Shown here piece by piece: positions 12,301 to 22,577 of a stretch of 32,389 nt of DNA. Source of the stretch: Chromera velia. Taxonomy: Eukaryota; Sar; Chromeraceae. Each line of letters starts with the position of its first letter. Positions within the stretch are counted from its first letter, which is position 1. The translations under genes were made by a program, and so were the position numbers. The DNA is taken from positions 15,001-47,389 of the forward strand of contig JAHBMJ010000086.1 in the NCBI GenBank assembly GCA_018398765.1, written 5' to 3'. The notes under the pieces were generated by a model. It searched no databases, was not told the DNA's origin, and saw nothing but the letters and a program-made list of their open reading frames with translations.

Positions 12301-13732
12301 GCTTCACAGACAAAAGAGCGGTTGACACTTATGTAGGAACACCTTCTGTCTGGGCAATTCTTATGTTCTGCATTTTCTCTTTAACTTTCTGTCTCTCCCG
12401 TTTTGTGGGGGACATCTCTGGAGCGTTCCTCACTACCCCTGACAAGAATGAGAAGAGAGCCGCAGTCATTATTCCCGATTGGCTGCCGTACATTCCAGCC
12501 AAGAACCCATACAAAGGCATGAACAACAGGGACTACAAGACCCTCAGAAAAGCAGCCCTCGAAATCAAGCCAGGGGAGCTTCGATTGGTGGAAAAGGGAC
12601 TCTACGGTATGCCTGCTCAGGCAACATCTTTGATAAAAGCCTTGCAGGAGTCCAGGGTGAGGCAGGATACAAACGAGTAGAGACGGGGGTGGCAATCAAA
12701 AGAAGTGAGGCAGGTGAGCCTGCTGTGGGTGTCCAAATCAATTGGATTGATGATGTATTCGGGGCAAGGAGGGGTAGGAAAGAGACTGCAGAAGAAATTG
12801 CATTCCTTAAAAGCAGGTTTGAATAGGGACACCTCTCCGAACTTCCCTCTGATGCCAGTATCAAGTATGCCGGCATGGACTTCTCTTTCTTTAATGAGAC
12901 AGTGGAGGTATCTCAGAACTTATACAGCAGGGGGGTCAACACAGATGTCCTTTGGAGAACGATCGGAGAAAAGAGAAAGAAGGGGGAAGTAAAAGCCATA
13001 GAACTCGAACTAGCAACCGAAATGGAGAAGGAGGGGGGATTGGAGCCGCTCATGCGGAGTATCAATGGTGTGTTGCATTGGATGGTGTGCACATGACCCT
13101 CCAGACGTGTCTGGGCAGATGAGCTCAGTTGCCACTCCACCCGACCATGCAGAAGAGTTGTCAGAGCAGCAGTCAGGGTCCTAGAAATGCTGAAGGAGAA
13201 GAAATTCAAAGAGCCGATCTGTCTGCGGGCACTGAAACGAATCAAGAGAGTCATGCTAGCTGTGCTAGGTGACAGCTCTTACTCCTAAACAACCTACAGT
13301 GGAAGGTTGGGTTGGCTAATATTCTTAGTTGAAGAAGGATAGACTCTAAAGACAGCAATGCAGGAAGCCACCCCATGGCAGAACATCATAGCATAGCACA
13401 CTGAACACCACAACCACAAACATGGGAGTAGCACAGCAGCAGAAGCAACTAGCTTCGAAAGCGTCATCAAGCATCTTCCCCGTTTGAAGACACTCGTAAC
13501 CCACCTGTGGGGTCAGGAACCGAAAGTACAATTCTTTACTGATTGCAACCCGTTCTTTGAACAGTTGAGGACGGGCATAGCAGCAGACGGTACCTCACAG
13601 GGGATGCTTGATTTCATTATACACTGTCAGGAACTCGGGCAGACCAGAGGGTCAGTGACTTGGTGCAGGAGAGAAGTCCAGATGGCCAACGTGCTGACTA
13701 AGCCATGTTGGCCTGGGAAAGAATTTTCATGA
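9370..13732 (+). pseudogene. pol: copia pol (protease remnant, integrase, reverse transcriptase, RNase H), decayed
   Basis: Would cleave, reverse-transcribe and integrate the element. The frame starting at 8161 continues to 10944 with stops at 9466, 9631, 9784, 10213 and 10942. 'YIDSCTT' (9661-9681) sits where the protease DSGAT would be, with Gly replaced by Cys. An HHCC zinc-binding region (HRRFGH near 10150, CRLC near 10255) precedes the integrase core, with a first Asp at 10351 (QIDHW) and a Glu at 10675 (VEGKNR). The reverse transcriptase moves to another frame (open from at least 11643 to 12680): motif A GDISGAFL has its Asp at 12411. A further frame carries the catalytic WIDDVF (12743-12760), with a stop at 12824. 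RNase H ends the same frame (13484-13732), including 'MANVLTKP', the copia 'ADiLTKp' signature. Protein boundaries are approximate. Confidence 0.85.
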
Positions 13733-13790
13733 GCAGAGAAGAACAAATGACAGAACAAGGATAACAGAAGAAAGACATAGATCTTTGCAA

Positions 13791-13802
13791 GATGGGGGGG
13801 TG
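13791..13802 (+). other. Polypurine tract of the copia element
   Basis: GATGGGGGGGTG lies immediately upstream of the 3' LTR, where plus-strand DNA synthesis is primed in LTR retroelements. The single T residues make it imperfect. Confidence 0.7.
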
Positions 13803-14109
13803 AGCAGAACGTGCAAGCGGGCCGGCACCGGCCAACCGGTCCCGCCGCACAGCGCGCCTCCAGAGAGCCATGACCGAGCACGTACGCATCTTGCAGATCA
13901 ATACATGCAGAATTAATTGCATGTACGTAAATGCATGTAAACAGTAATTCGACGATACAGAATGATGGAGTCAGATAAGTTAGAGAGTTGATTGATGGTT
14001 GGAAGTGAAGTAGCCTTGCTTCACACACCTTCTGAATACGAACACCTATAAGTGTTGTGTGCGCTCATGGGCAAAGGCGCCCCTAGACAAGCAGTGTCTA
14101 GCTCTTTCT
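13803..14109 (+). repeat. 3' LTR of the copia element
   Basis: 307 bp, the same length as the 5' LTR, with 8 differences. It is followed directly by TGGGA (14110-14114), the right copy of the target-site duplication. Confidence 0.95.
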
Positions 14110-14262
14110 TGGGACGTAATAGCTCGGCACGCAAGTTAACACAACATGCGGCAACAACACGTCGGCCATTTTTATAGGATAGGATAGGATAAGATAGAAT
14201 TTATGTTTCGGGCTAGGTTTCGGGTCACCCTGCGGTCTACTGCCGGGCCTCGACTTGCACCG

Positions 14263-14306
14263 TATAAGTTTATCTGCTAGTTTTATACACTTCTATATGA
14301 CTGACT
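14263..14306 (+). repeat. Direct repeat, copy 1 (second copy 14931-14986)
   Basis: TATAAGTTTATC...CTAGTTTTATACACTTCT then TATGACTGACT recurs about 670 bp downstream. The second copy has a 12-bp insertion after TATAAGTTTATC. The pair brackets the inverted-repeat element at 14544-14789, so they may be the ends or arms of an older repeat. A GGATA run lies just upstream (14167-14190). Confidence 0.7.
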
Positions 14307-14535
14307 CTAGGAGTGAGTCCAACCACTAGTCCGACTAACTATAGGTGATAGATATTAGATAATAAAGTGATAAGTGATTTAGTGGTGCCCTAGAGCACTC
14401 TCACCATTTTGTCTAATAGAGGTCGCCCCCGCAAATGGCAGGGGGATGTATCTCATCGTACCTCATCGCTGAGGCTTAGACCACACCCTGTGCCCCGCCT
14501 GGTTTCCCAGGCCACTAACAAACAACAATCTGTTT

Positions 14536-14797
14536 GCGCTTTGAACCTCCCTGAACCTAAGTACCACTTGAAAAAATATAATCAAGATGATCTCTATCTG
14601 TGGCATTGTTTTTCAAGAGACCGTCCATGCCTACGGCGTAGATGGTGAAGACACCGTCCAGATATGCGGCTTTGGCTTTCAAGACACCGTAAATGATCCG
14701 CGCCTGCGGCGCAGACTTTCAAGCTTATCCAAAAATGCAGCTTGATTCACCGCTTGAACTTTCAAATGGTAGTTAGGTTCAGGGAGGTCGCGCTTTG
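14536..14797. mobile_element. MITE-like element (14544-14789) with 8-bp target duplication
   Basis: A 246-bp non-coding segment has terminal inverted repeats: the left end reads AACCTCCCTGAACCTAAGTA and the right end, reverse-complemented, begins GACCTCCCTGAACCTAACTA. The similarity continues inward (CCACTTGAAA against CCATTTGAAA). The 8-bp direct repeat GCGCTTTG abuts both ends (14536-14543 and 14790-14797). Non-coding length, inverted repeats and an 8-bp duplication are typical of a MITE mobilised by a hAT-like transposase. No transposase is encoded. Confidence 0.75.
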
Positions 14798-15166
14798 CAT
14801 ACTGTGGTCTATGGGCTGCTGAGAAGGGACTGCTCCAAAAATCGATCCAATAACACAGGATGAAAGAACACTTTGACTTTGTGGACGTCCTCTTTCTATT
14901 CTTCTCTCAGCGATTTCTTTCAACGATTTTTATAAGTTTATCTTTTGGTTTATCTACTAGTTTTATACACTTCTGTATGACTGACTATGATATTATTATA
15001 GTCAATAAGTACATACTTTCTATGTTTAAGTTGCGGTATGTTATCATTGTTATATTCAATGTTTAAACATATTCTCTTATATACGTAAACTTAACAAATA
15101 TACGTTAAAGCCCTAGGTTAAAACGGTTCACTGTTTTTTTGAATTTAGATTTGACAACGCTGTATT
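14798..15166. other. AT-rich intergenic DNA; no gene seen
   Basis: Holds the second copy of the direct repeat (14931-14986). The short open frames are AT-rich and have no recognisable product. It ends at the stop of the minus-strand membrane protein gene. Confidence 0.6.
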
Positions 15167-18100
15167 TCATAGTTCTTCACTTACTTGCGTCACATCCCCC
15201 TCAGTGAAACTCCCAGTGTCCTCCCACCCTTTTTCGCCCTGTGCCCGCACACGATTGACTGAGACTTCAGGTTCTCCGAGGTCTTCGTCTTCTTGCGGAA
15301 GTGTCATGCCTCTTTCCTTAGACTCCAGGAGAGTCTTCTGATGGTGTTTCTGCTTCTTATCTTTCTTTGAAAGGGGAGACGACTGCTGAGTATGATCAGA
15401 GAGGGGTCCCGGGACTTCGAGGAGAAGAGGACGGACAGTCACGTCTTGACGGAAACCGTCTGATATCCTTCCTGACCGATCGCCAAACGAATCCCGATTT
15501 TCGGATTCTCTTTTTTCGTTTGCATTCTTTCGATTCCTTTGGGGGGACCTCGAATGTGCCTGTGTCCCCCTCAACCCGCTTTCGACGTCAGGACTCTTTG
15601 GGGTCTGGGACGGAGACGGGGTGTGGACCTCCCCCCCACCCACCCTGCCCGGACTGGGAACTGGAGACGCGGCAGAAGAACGCACAGACAGGTGCCCATC
15701 ATGACTGCCGCGTTCATTTCTGCGTCCTTCCCCCCCGTTTTTTTTCTCTGCCTCCTTTGCTGCGGACTCGATTCCCAGCCTCGCTCTTATGTGCTGACCG
15801 TAACACCCCCAAATATGTCCGACCACCGGTACTCTCTCTGCAATCACGGTCAGGGTGGCACCTGCGAGAAGCAAAGCACCCATGAGCGTACCGATCACGA
15901 GGAAAAGAGGCCAGGGTGTAGTCTCCACCCCCCCACCCCCCATCCTAAGAGGGAAGAGAACGTAAACCGACACGAGGGACGTCACAGGTCCACACATCAC
16001 GAAGGCCGCCCACAGAGCCCCGCTGAGAATCTGCCGAGTCCGAACGCTCTCGAGGCTCTTAGAGTCCTTCAGAGGTCTGCACGAGTCCACCAGACTCTTC
16101 CCAGCTGCCCACCACACGCCGATCACAATCCACGCACACAGACCGTCCAACGTCGCTTGCCGCTCCCTCCCCTCCTCTGTAGCACCAACGAAAGAGCTCA
16201 TCATGGACACACCAGGAGTCAACGGAACCTCTGGAGAACGGGAGGCTGCCAGCAACACCGGTGCCGCGACCACGAGCAACCCGGCCGCCTTTGCAGCCTG
16301 AACAGAATTCATCCAAACCGTCCACTCCGCCTCGCAGACAGAGTTCACAAACCCAATCAGATAGAAAACCCAAAAGAAGAGAACAAGGTCAGACACACCA
16401 AGCTTCCTCCAGTTCAGAAAGCTAGCTGCACCTGTCACAGCACCAACAGCCACCGCCTGCAGATTCAGTGACACACATTTCACAGACGTTCACATCTCTT
16501 TTTTGGAGGGCAGGGTGCCGTTCCTCCAAGCTTCTGCGTCCCTCTTTCCCCCCCCCGCCCGGTACTGTTTGCCAGGCAATCCACCGAGTCGGACAAAAAG
16601 AAAAACGCATGCCTGGAACACGTGCAAAACCAGGCCAAAGCACCGGGTTGGGTGGACGAAGCAATCAGTGAAAGAAAACGTGGAGAGATGAATCGACGAA
16701 GGGAACGATTGATTGAGAACAGGAGATCCTTAAGCCAGCACCACGCGAAGCAACGCCCTAGCTCCAACGACGGACGGACGGACGGACCTGCACAAGCGGA
16801 GCCACCCAGATCGCCAGAGGACCCCTCTCCAGACCTCCCGAGAGAGAGAGACCGATCACAACACCAACAAGAATCAAAGCCGGTGAGAGCAGAAGCAGGA
16901 AGACGAGGGAGGATGCCAAGTCTCCTGCACGCAGTCATTGTTTGTGTATAATTGAGTGAGGTTGATTTGTTCTTTTGCTGCTGACACATGTCTTCACCCT
17001 CACCCACCAACCCGTCGGTTCAGGTGAGACGGCGCCATTGCTTTGAGGAAAGAGGTAAAGCGAGTAACCATACCGCCCCCCTTCCCCGCTACGAGCCCCC
17101 AAGCCATGTGTGATCGCGACCGCATGCATTCCGGGATATTTAGAGGTCATTTTTTCAAAACAGCAGTTGGAGTCGTGTAGAAGAGTCATGGTCATTGCTG
17201 TACGAAGACCATTGCCCTGTTTGTGAAGCATCTTCCGTTGGAACGTCACACAGCACAGGACAACTCGAACTGAGTGAGTTCTGTCCCGAAGCACCAAGAA
17301 CAACGATTCGGGTCCTCATCGATCATTTTCATCGATCCAGCCATGGAAGTACGGGATTTTTCTTCGGTTGAGACTGACCTTCAGACCGAAAAAGAAAGTG
17401 TTCCACGAACGTGCAGGCCCACAATGAGAAAATTCCCACCAGGCTGAGGAGTGTCCAAAGAACACCCTCGCGAGTCTTCCCTTCCCATCCAGCCGGACTC
17501 TTGCAGAGCAGGAGTAGTTTCCCTACAGGAAAGGTCACTACCGCAGCAACGAAGAGAACAGGAAAAACCCAGAGCCACTCTGGACCACCGCACAGAAGCA
17601 GTCTGGGCACTTCAGCAGCTGCCTCTTCGATGTTGGTGTTGCTGCCCGGGGTGCACTCATAGAGGCCTCTCTGAAGCATGAGGGAGGGAAATACGAACCC
17701 AAGATATCCGACTGCACAGGGCAGAAGGAGGTCGAAGAAGCCCTCGACAAGTACCCGTCTGCAACAAACGCACACATTTGTATCTGTACACTGATGTCTA
17801 TATGCACAATACCGTAAAACATTTTGCAGTTTGAGAAGATCCACCGAGCGCGAATAGTGGAGATCGAAGGCGCAATCGAGAACCCACCCGAAATTCGTGT
17901 TTTTCTTCTCCGGAGAGAGGAGAAAGGAGGCTCCCGAGACGTAAAAGAGAAAAGGAAAACCAACTTGTGCAGCAAAGGCAGCAGCAGCAGCCACACGGAG
18001 TGTCTGCTCTCTATCGAACAACACTCCGAATTTTGTGGTGGTGGTTTGTCCGTTGCTTGCCGTCTCCTCATTTGATGAACTTGCATTGAACCTCAAGAGG

Positions 18101-18246
18101 ATGCTTGCAACGTTACCGAATACGATCAAGCAAAGTGCAGAGGCCCTGAGAAAGTCGAGGTAGGATCGAGAGGAAAGACGCGAAGAAGTGACGCTACCCG
18201 CAACAGTGGGTGTTGCAAGAAGCGTCGGCAACCGTTGCGCATTCAT
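15167..18246 (-). CDS. Multispanning membrane protein, acyltransferase 3-like, 721 residues, 4 exons
   Basis: Exons (minus strand): 18246-17888, 17758-17379, 16924-16788, 16456-15167. Donors GTGGGT, GTCAGT and GTCCGT and AG acceptors are phase-consistent, which merges what look like two separate frames into one gene. Residues 27-49 (SYLDFLRASALCL then IVFGNV) and 97-111 (FPFLFYVSGASFLLS) resemble the first helices of acyltransferase 3 enzymes. 'EGFFDLLLPCAVGYL' (125-139) and 'GGPEWLWVFPVLFV' fit later family segments. Family members move acyl groups across or at membranes. About ten to twelve hydrophobic helices reach residue ~510; the last ~200 residues are a charged, Ser/Pro-rich tail, probably cytoplasmic. 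The family's His after the LDxLR segment is replaced by Asn45, so catalysis is doubtful. The first intron is 129 nt and open, so retaining it would keep the frame. The gene model is firmer than the family call. Confidence 0.6.
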
Positions 18247-18743
18247 CTCAGCGGACCTGTTTGTCTGTCAGAAGGTGCGTGTGGCAACAATTAGTAAGGC
18301 AGACTGTCTGGAGCTGTAACCCAAAAGCCTCTAGGATAGGATAGCATGATAGCAGATTCCTTTCGGACAATGCTTCGCAGAGCTAGATTCTGTCGGGAAA
18401 AAAATGAAAGCAGTTACTACTCTTCTATATAGCTGCATGCAGTCGCGAACAGAAATCCGATTTTTCACCGTTTCGCGCTGCATGCATATGCACGCAGTTA
18501 ATCGGATCCATGTTGCGTGCGTCAGATATCATATGCAGTGCAGCTATAGGCGATCTTCAAGCTATAGGCCTGCAGGCCGGGACTCCCGTTAAAATGGACT
18601 GATTCCCCTCAACCATGCATGCACGCCATGCACGCTGCTAGACTTCGAAAGAGGTGAAGAGACGGACTAGGGTCCCATCCTGTGTGACACCTTGGTCTTC
18701 GTTCCTCACGCACCGCTGAATTCGCTCAACTCGAGAACTACGC
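18247..18743. other. Divergent intergenic region between the membrane protein and signal peptidase genes
   Basis: About 500 bp separate the minus-strand start (18246) from the plus-strand start (18744), so both promoters should lie here. GCATGC-type palindromes are dense (for example 18434-18439, 18479-18484, 18615-18620). An imperfect inverted repeat, GCATGCAGTCGCGAA against TTTCGCGCTGCATGC, lies at 18434-18485. No firm promoter motif was recognised. Confidence 0.5.
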
Positions 18744-20307
18744 ATGTTATCAATGACAACCTGTGTCTCCTCTGTTCTTTTTCTCTTGTCGCTCTTCCAT
18801 GGAGTGATTGCCTTCCGGAACGGACTACTGCCGTCCAACGGCCTCTTGCGGCGGCGTACCAGTGCACTGGTCGAGAGGGCAGAAAGGGTGAGGCTACTTC
18901 CGGACCTTGCTTGTGCCTCATCTTCTCCGGCCGTCTCTGCTTGTCACATGTTCCCGTCTCGCTCATGTTTTGCTCGTGCAGCGTATGTCTGTGCGTGTCT
19001 CTGTGGTTGTGTAAGCCCATCTACTCTTTTGTGCAGTGTTCAGTCCTCAGAGCACTTCGGCAACAAGAACAGGAGTCAGAGAGAGCCGAGTTAGAAGAGC
19101 CTCTGTCGGCGGAGACGGGCAGACGTGGGATGGATCTCGAAGGAGGCGAAGAACAAGGTGAGGAGGAACAGTTTGGTCCTTTTGAGCTTGAGGATCTGAA
19201 GACATTTGCCACTTACTTTTGTGGCAGTCTGTTGATCCGCACGTTCCTTCTGGAACCCCGCTCGATCCCCTCTCTGTCGATGTTCCCAACACTGGACATT
19301 GGGGACGACGTTATGGTCGAGAAGGTGGTCAAGTACGAGGCGGGCAAGACGCTGCCGAATCGGAGGGATGTTTTGGTGTTCTTCCCGCCTGAGCAGGCGC
19401 TTGAGGGGTGAGTGTCCAGACGGGGGAGGGAGGGGGAGACAGGGAGGTGCGCTGGATGAGAGGATGGACGGAGAGAGAAAGAGATCCAGGATTGGCAGCG
19501 GCAGGGATGGAGAGTCTGTCTGAGGAAAGAGGGGGGAACTTGGCTATATCCGGTTGTGTCGATTGGTCTTCTCTCTCTCTCTTTCTCTTATCTCTCTCTC
19601 TGTCTTTTCTCTCGACTCTCTCTCTGTCTTTTCTCTCGACTCTCTCTCTTTGGTATTTCTCTCTCTTTCAGTCCCTGTCTTTTCTGCCTTCCTTCCGCCC
19701 GTATGTCGCTTCGCTGCTGATGTGTTTCTCTCTCTGACGATCTGGCCCTAACAGTTTCTGTCGTTGATCATTGTGTGCAAGTGTTTGGCCTCGACTTAAC
19801 GCACTGTCTGTGAGCGTCTGGGGGGCAAGTGTTGGCATTTTTCAAGATACAGTTGTGCATGAACAATTATTTTCATCAGATTCTTTTTGCAAAGAAATGT
19901 TTTTTCTTTTGTCTGTTCCATACCGCCCCCCCTCCTCTTCACAGAACGCAGATGGGAATCGACAAGTGGTCGCGCTTTCAGGTGTCTGGGAGGGCTGCGG
20001 GAAGCTTGATGCAGGCGTTGTCGGTTTCTGACGACAAACTAGGGTCGTCAAGTCGGTCTCTTTCCTCCCTACTCGCAGACAGAGGAAAGGGGACTAGTGC
20101 GAAGACTGTGCCTCTGTCGGAGAATTTTTTTGCGGGTACGTGACAGGGCCTGGCTGGTTGCATTTGCAGGTGCTCGGTGGTTTCGGAGAGAAGAAGTTAT
20201 CAATGAATGTTTGAATACGTGACTACGAGGTTGCGGTCCTCTGCAGAGCTTCACTTCTTTGCATGTTTGTCGGTCTGTCTGTTTGTCTGTCTGTCTCTTC
20301 GTGGGTA

Positions 20308-20349
<42 letters not shown>

Positions 20350-20490
20350 CGTCTGTCCGTCCGTCCCCGTGTGTTTATGTGTGTGTGCATCTGTGTCTGT
20401 GTTTGTGTATGTGTGTGTCTGTGTGTGTGTATGTGCCAAGAGGAAAAGGAAAAGAAAAGACGATATAGTCTGTCTGTCTGTCTGTCTGCC

Positions 20491-20530
<40 letters not shown>

Positions 20531-20885
20531 CATCTGTCTGTGTTCATGAAGAAAAGAAGGGAGAAGAAGAAACATATAGTCTGTCTGTCTGCCTGAAAAA
20601 AAGAAGTCATCTAGTCTGTCTGTGTGTCCGTGCATGCATGTGCATTTGTGTCTGTGTGTGTCAGCGTACATGTGCTGCGGATAAAGTTTTGTGTACACGT
20701 GCCTCCCTACTCATCTTGTCTCGCCCTCGTTTCTTGATGCATTCACTGGCTGATTCGTTTTTTTTCAGTTTCGTTTTTCAGACTCCGCCTGTGATCCAGT
20801 GATGTGGAAGAGGAATAGGTAAGCAGACGACAATGCTGAACGCCCGCCTGCCTGTCTGTCTGTGTGTGTGTGTGTGTGTGTGCGT

Positions 20886-20927
<42 letters not shown>

Positions 20928-21475
20928 ATGTGCGTGTTCAGACGTTGAGATTCCGCCTGTGGGGGGATGGGGGAAGGACGACGGGCCTCTGGACGGTTTG
21001 GGGAGACGAAAGGAGATCTTCACAGGGGAACAGCTGGACAGAGTGTACATCAAGAGGTGCGTTGCTGTGGAGGGAGATGAAGTCAAGATGGACAACGGCG
21101 TTTTGTTCGTCAACGGCCGACCTCAGGAGGAGGGATACAAGAACGAACCGGCCAGGTGGGTGGACAGACAGACATATAGATCGGTAGGTTCGAAGTCAGT
21201 ACAAAGATGAAAGAGAAAAACCCACATGGAACACAGAGAGAGAGAGATGGGGGGAGGGAGGGAGGGACGGAGGGAGGCAAAGAGTCACAGAATGTTACGC
21301 ACTCTACGAGGATGGACAGTCTCAGAGAGAGGGACAGAAGCAAAAGTGAGCCAGCCAAGAGGGTCAGCTGGGTAGAGGGGGGGAGAGGGAAGGGGCGCGA
21401 CCCGGGGAGCCCCAGAGATTGATAAGAAAAGAGTTGTCAGGCAAGCTTGTGGTTGAGCGAGTGTGTGTGTGCGTA

Positions 21476-21510
<35 letters not shown>

Positions 21511-21766
21511 AAGAGAGGGAGAGAGTACGTGTGCTGTGAGTGGCGAAGGAGGTTGAGTGTTCAGGTCGATTTTTCTGAATCTTTTTTGCAGGTACAGCTT
21601 TGGTCCTCTCACTGTACCGAAAGGGCATGTGCTGATGCTGGGTGACAACCGCAACGCCTCGTATGACAGCCACATTTGGGGGTTCCTGCCGTTGCAGAAC
21701 ATTCTCGGCCACGCGGTCTTTAAGTACTTTCCAATCCAACATATCGGACCAATTCCAACAAGTTGA
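18744..21766 (+). CDS. Plastid type I signal peptidase (thylakoidal processing peptidase-like), 364 residues, 5 exons
   Basis: A membrane serine protease (Ser/Lys dyad) that removes signal peptides, here predicted in the plastid. Exons 18744-18887, 19037-19407, 19945-20135, 20942-21155 and 21592-21766 are phase-consistent. Residues 1-23 form a hydrophobic signal peptide ending GVIA, followed by FRNG and an Arg/Ser-rich segment: the bipartite targeting signal of complex plastids. The catalytic core matches plant thylakoidal peptidases: '[18 protein letters not shown]' with nucleophile Ser129, '[10 protein letters not shown]', '[13 protein letters not shown]' with general-base Lys273, and '[14 protein letters not shown]' (324-337). 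A hydrophobic helix (about 103-120) anchors it before Ser129. Residues about 172-262 form an insertion, rich in Ser and Gly, between the third and fourth boxes. The start at 18744 is chosen because it gives the signal peptide. Introns carry large CT/GT/TGTC microsatellites. Confidence 0.95.
20294..20530. repeat. TC, GT and TGTC microsatellites in a signal peptidase intron
   Basis: (TC)n at about 20310-20346, GT-rich DNA to 20432, and (TGTC)n at about 20468-20530 lie inside intron 20136-20941. Long minus-strand 'DRQT' frames over them are artefacts. Confidence 0.9.
20860..20935. repeat. (GT)n microsatellite next to a 3' splice site
   Basis: About 75 bp of GT with a few GCGT interruptions end a few bases before the AG acceptor of the 20942 exon, so the usual polypyrimidine tract is replaced by GT repeats. 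Confidence 0.9.
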
Positions 21767-22274
21767 CTGCTAAGACTTCTGTGTGGTAAGAGGCTATACT
21801 GCTCTATAAATGTCAATGAGAAGACCCATTTTCGCTCTAGTTTCCTAGCTAATTTCAAGCTTCAATTTATTATAATTTATAGGAATTTCTGCCTAGTCCT
21901 AGCGCCAGTCTAAACCCTAGTAAACTATTTTGCTCCATTTGTGGTTATACATATATATATATATATATATACATTCATAGGATTATAGGATTACATTGCT
22001 AGTTACATTGTGTTCGGGGTTGAACCCCGAGTCTTAGAGCCCGAGACCTGCGTTCTAGTTGTCCGATGTCCGCTTTGGCGGCCTTGCACCATACATCCAT
22101 GCACATTGCTCTAGACATTACTCCATACCATACATGCATACATGCAACGACACTACACATGCATTCTTGCATCTCACTTAAATTTAAATTATTATATTGG
22201 GTTCTCCATTCCACACAGATCCAGAACCATGGCAAAACACGGCGGTGCCCGTGACTTCGCACGCCTGGGGGTAG
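21767..22274. other. AT-rich flank after the signal peptidase gene
   Basis: Holds an (AT)n tract (21950-21971) and GGATTATAGGATTA repeats (21979-21993). On the minus strand near 22012-22030 a GGGGTTCAACCCC hairpin resembles a tRNA T-arm or pol III B box, but the rest of a tRNA could not be folded. No protein gene seen. Confidence 0.5.
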
Positions 22275-22577
22275 ATGCTAGCCTTCCAGGTTTCCCTCTT
22301 CCTTAAATGCCGACCAGACAAGCCGCGTTCACAGCCGCAGCCAGTTTTTGAAAAGGCGGTGCTATGTAGAAGAAGAAAATCGGAGGAGACGGCGAAAATC
22401 TGGGGGCATGACTCGATGGGGGTTTTCTACTTGGGTCAGGACGGCAAGTTACACGTATGCATACGCCATGGAACACTTCAGGACGACTGTGATGGCATGA
22501 GTTTCCCAGTATTCGAACACCAGTTGAGGAAAAGCAAAGAAAATTTAGAAAAAGAGAAAAAGAGAGAGATGGGATAG
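22275..22577 (+). CDS. Small hypothetical open frame, 100 residues
   Basis: ATG 22275 to TAG 22575-22577. The middle part ('MGVFYLGQDGKLHVCIRHG', then an acidic and Lys-rich end) has a balanced composition unlike the low-complexity frames nearby, but I recognise no domain. No splice partners are apparent and it lies in repeat-rich AT DNA. It may be a fragment of a gene or of a repeat, or chance. Confidence 0.2.
   Translation: MLAFQVSLFLKCRPDKPRSQPQPVFEKAVLCRRRKSEETAKIWGHDSMGVFYLGQDGKLHVCIRHGTLQDDCDGMSFPVFEHQLRKSKENLEKEKKREMG

Larger units (their letters stand above)
7829..14114 (+). mobile_element. Ty1/copia-superfamily LTR retrotransposon, full length but decayed
   Basis: Two 307-bp LTRs (7834-8140 and 13803-14109) bracket an internal region with gag, a CCHC knuckle, an integrase, a reverse transcriptase and RNase H in copia order (integrase before reverse transcriptase). 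The 5-bp direct repeat TGGGA lies immediately outside both ends (7829-7833, 14110-14114), the expected target-site duplication. A primer-binding-like site abuts the 5' LTR and a poly-purine tract abuts the 3' LTR. LTR ends read AG...CT instead of the usual TG...CA. The LTRs differ at 8 positions by my count (7 transitions), so the insertion is not recent. The coding region has many in-frame stops and two frame changes, so the copy cannot make its own proteins. Confidence 0.95.

Noticed and set aside
16457-16483. ATG at 16483 as the start of a separate 438-residue membrane protein
   Set aside because: A CTGCAG acceptor at 16457 and phase-matched upstream exons (16924-16788 and beyond) show that the frame is the last exon of a longer gene.
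16480-17010. 176-residue minus-strand open frame
   Set aside because: A different frame of part of it (16924-16788) is a hydrophobic exon with correct splice sites; the long frame itself is Cys/Ser-rich shadow sequence.
20251-20610. Minus-strand 'DRQTDRQT' open frame and similar ones at 20375-20698
   Set aside because: Pure translation of a TGTC microsatellite in an intron of the signal peptidase gene.
22010-22090. tRNA gene or tRNA-derived SINE on the minus strand
   Set aside because: A GGTTCAA box and short stems are present, but loops have the wrong sizes and no acceptor stem forms; kept only as a note.
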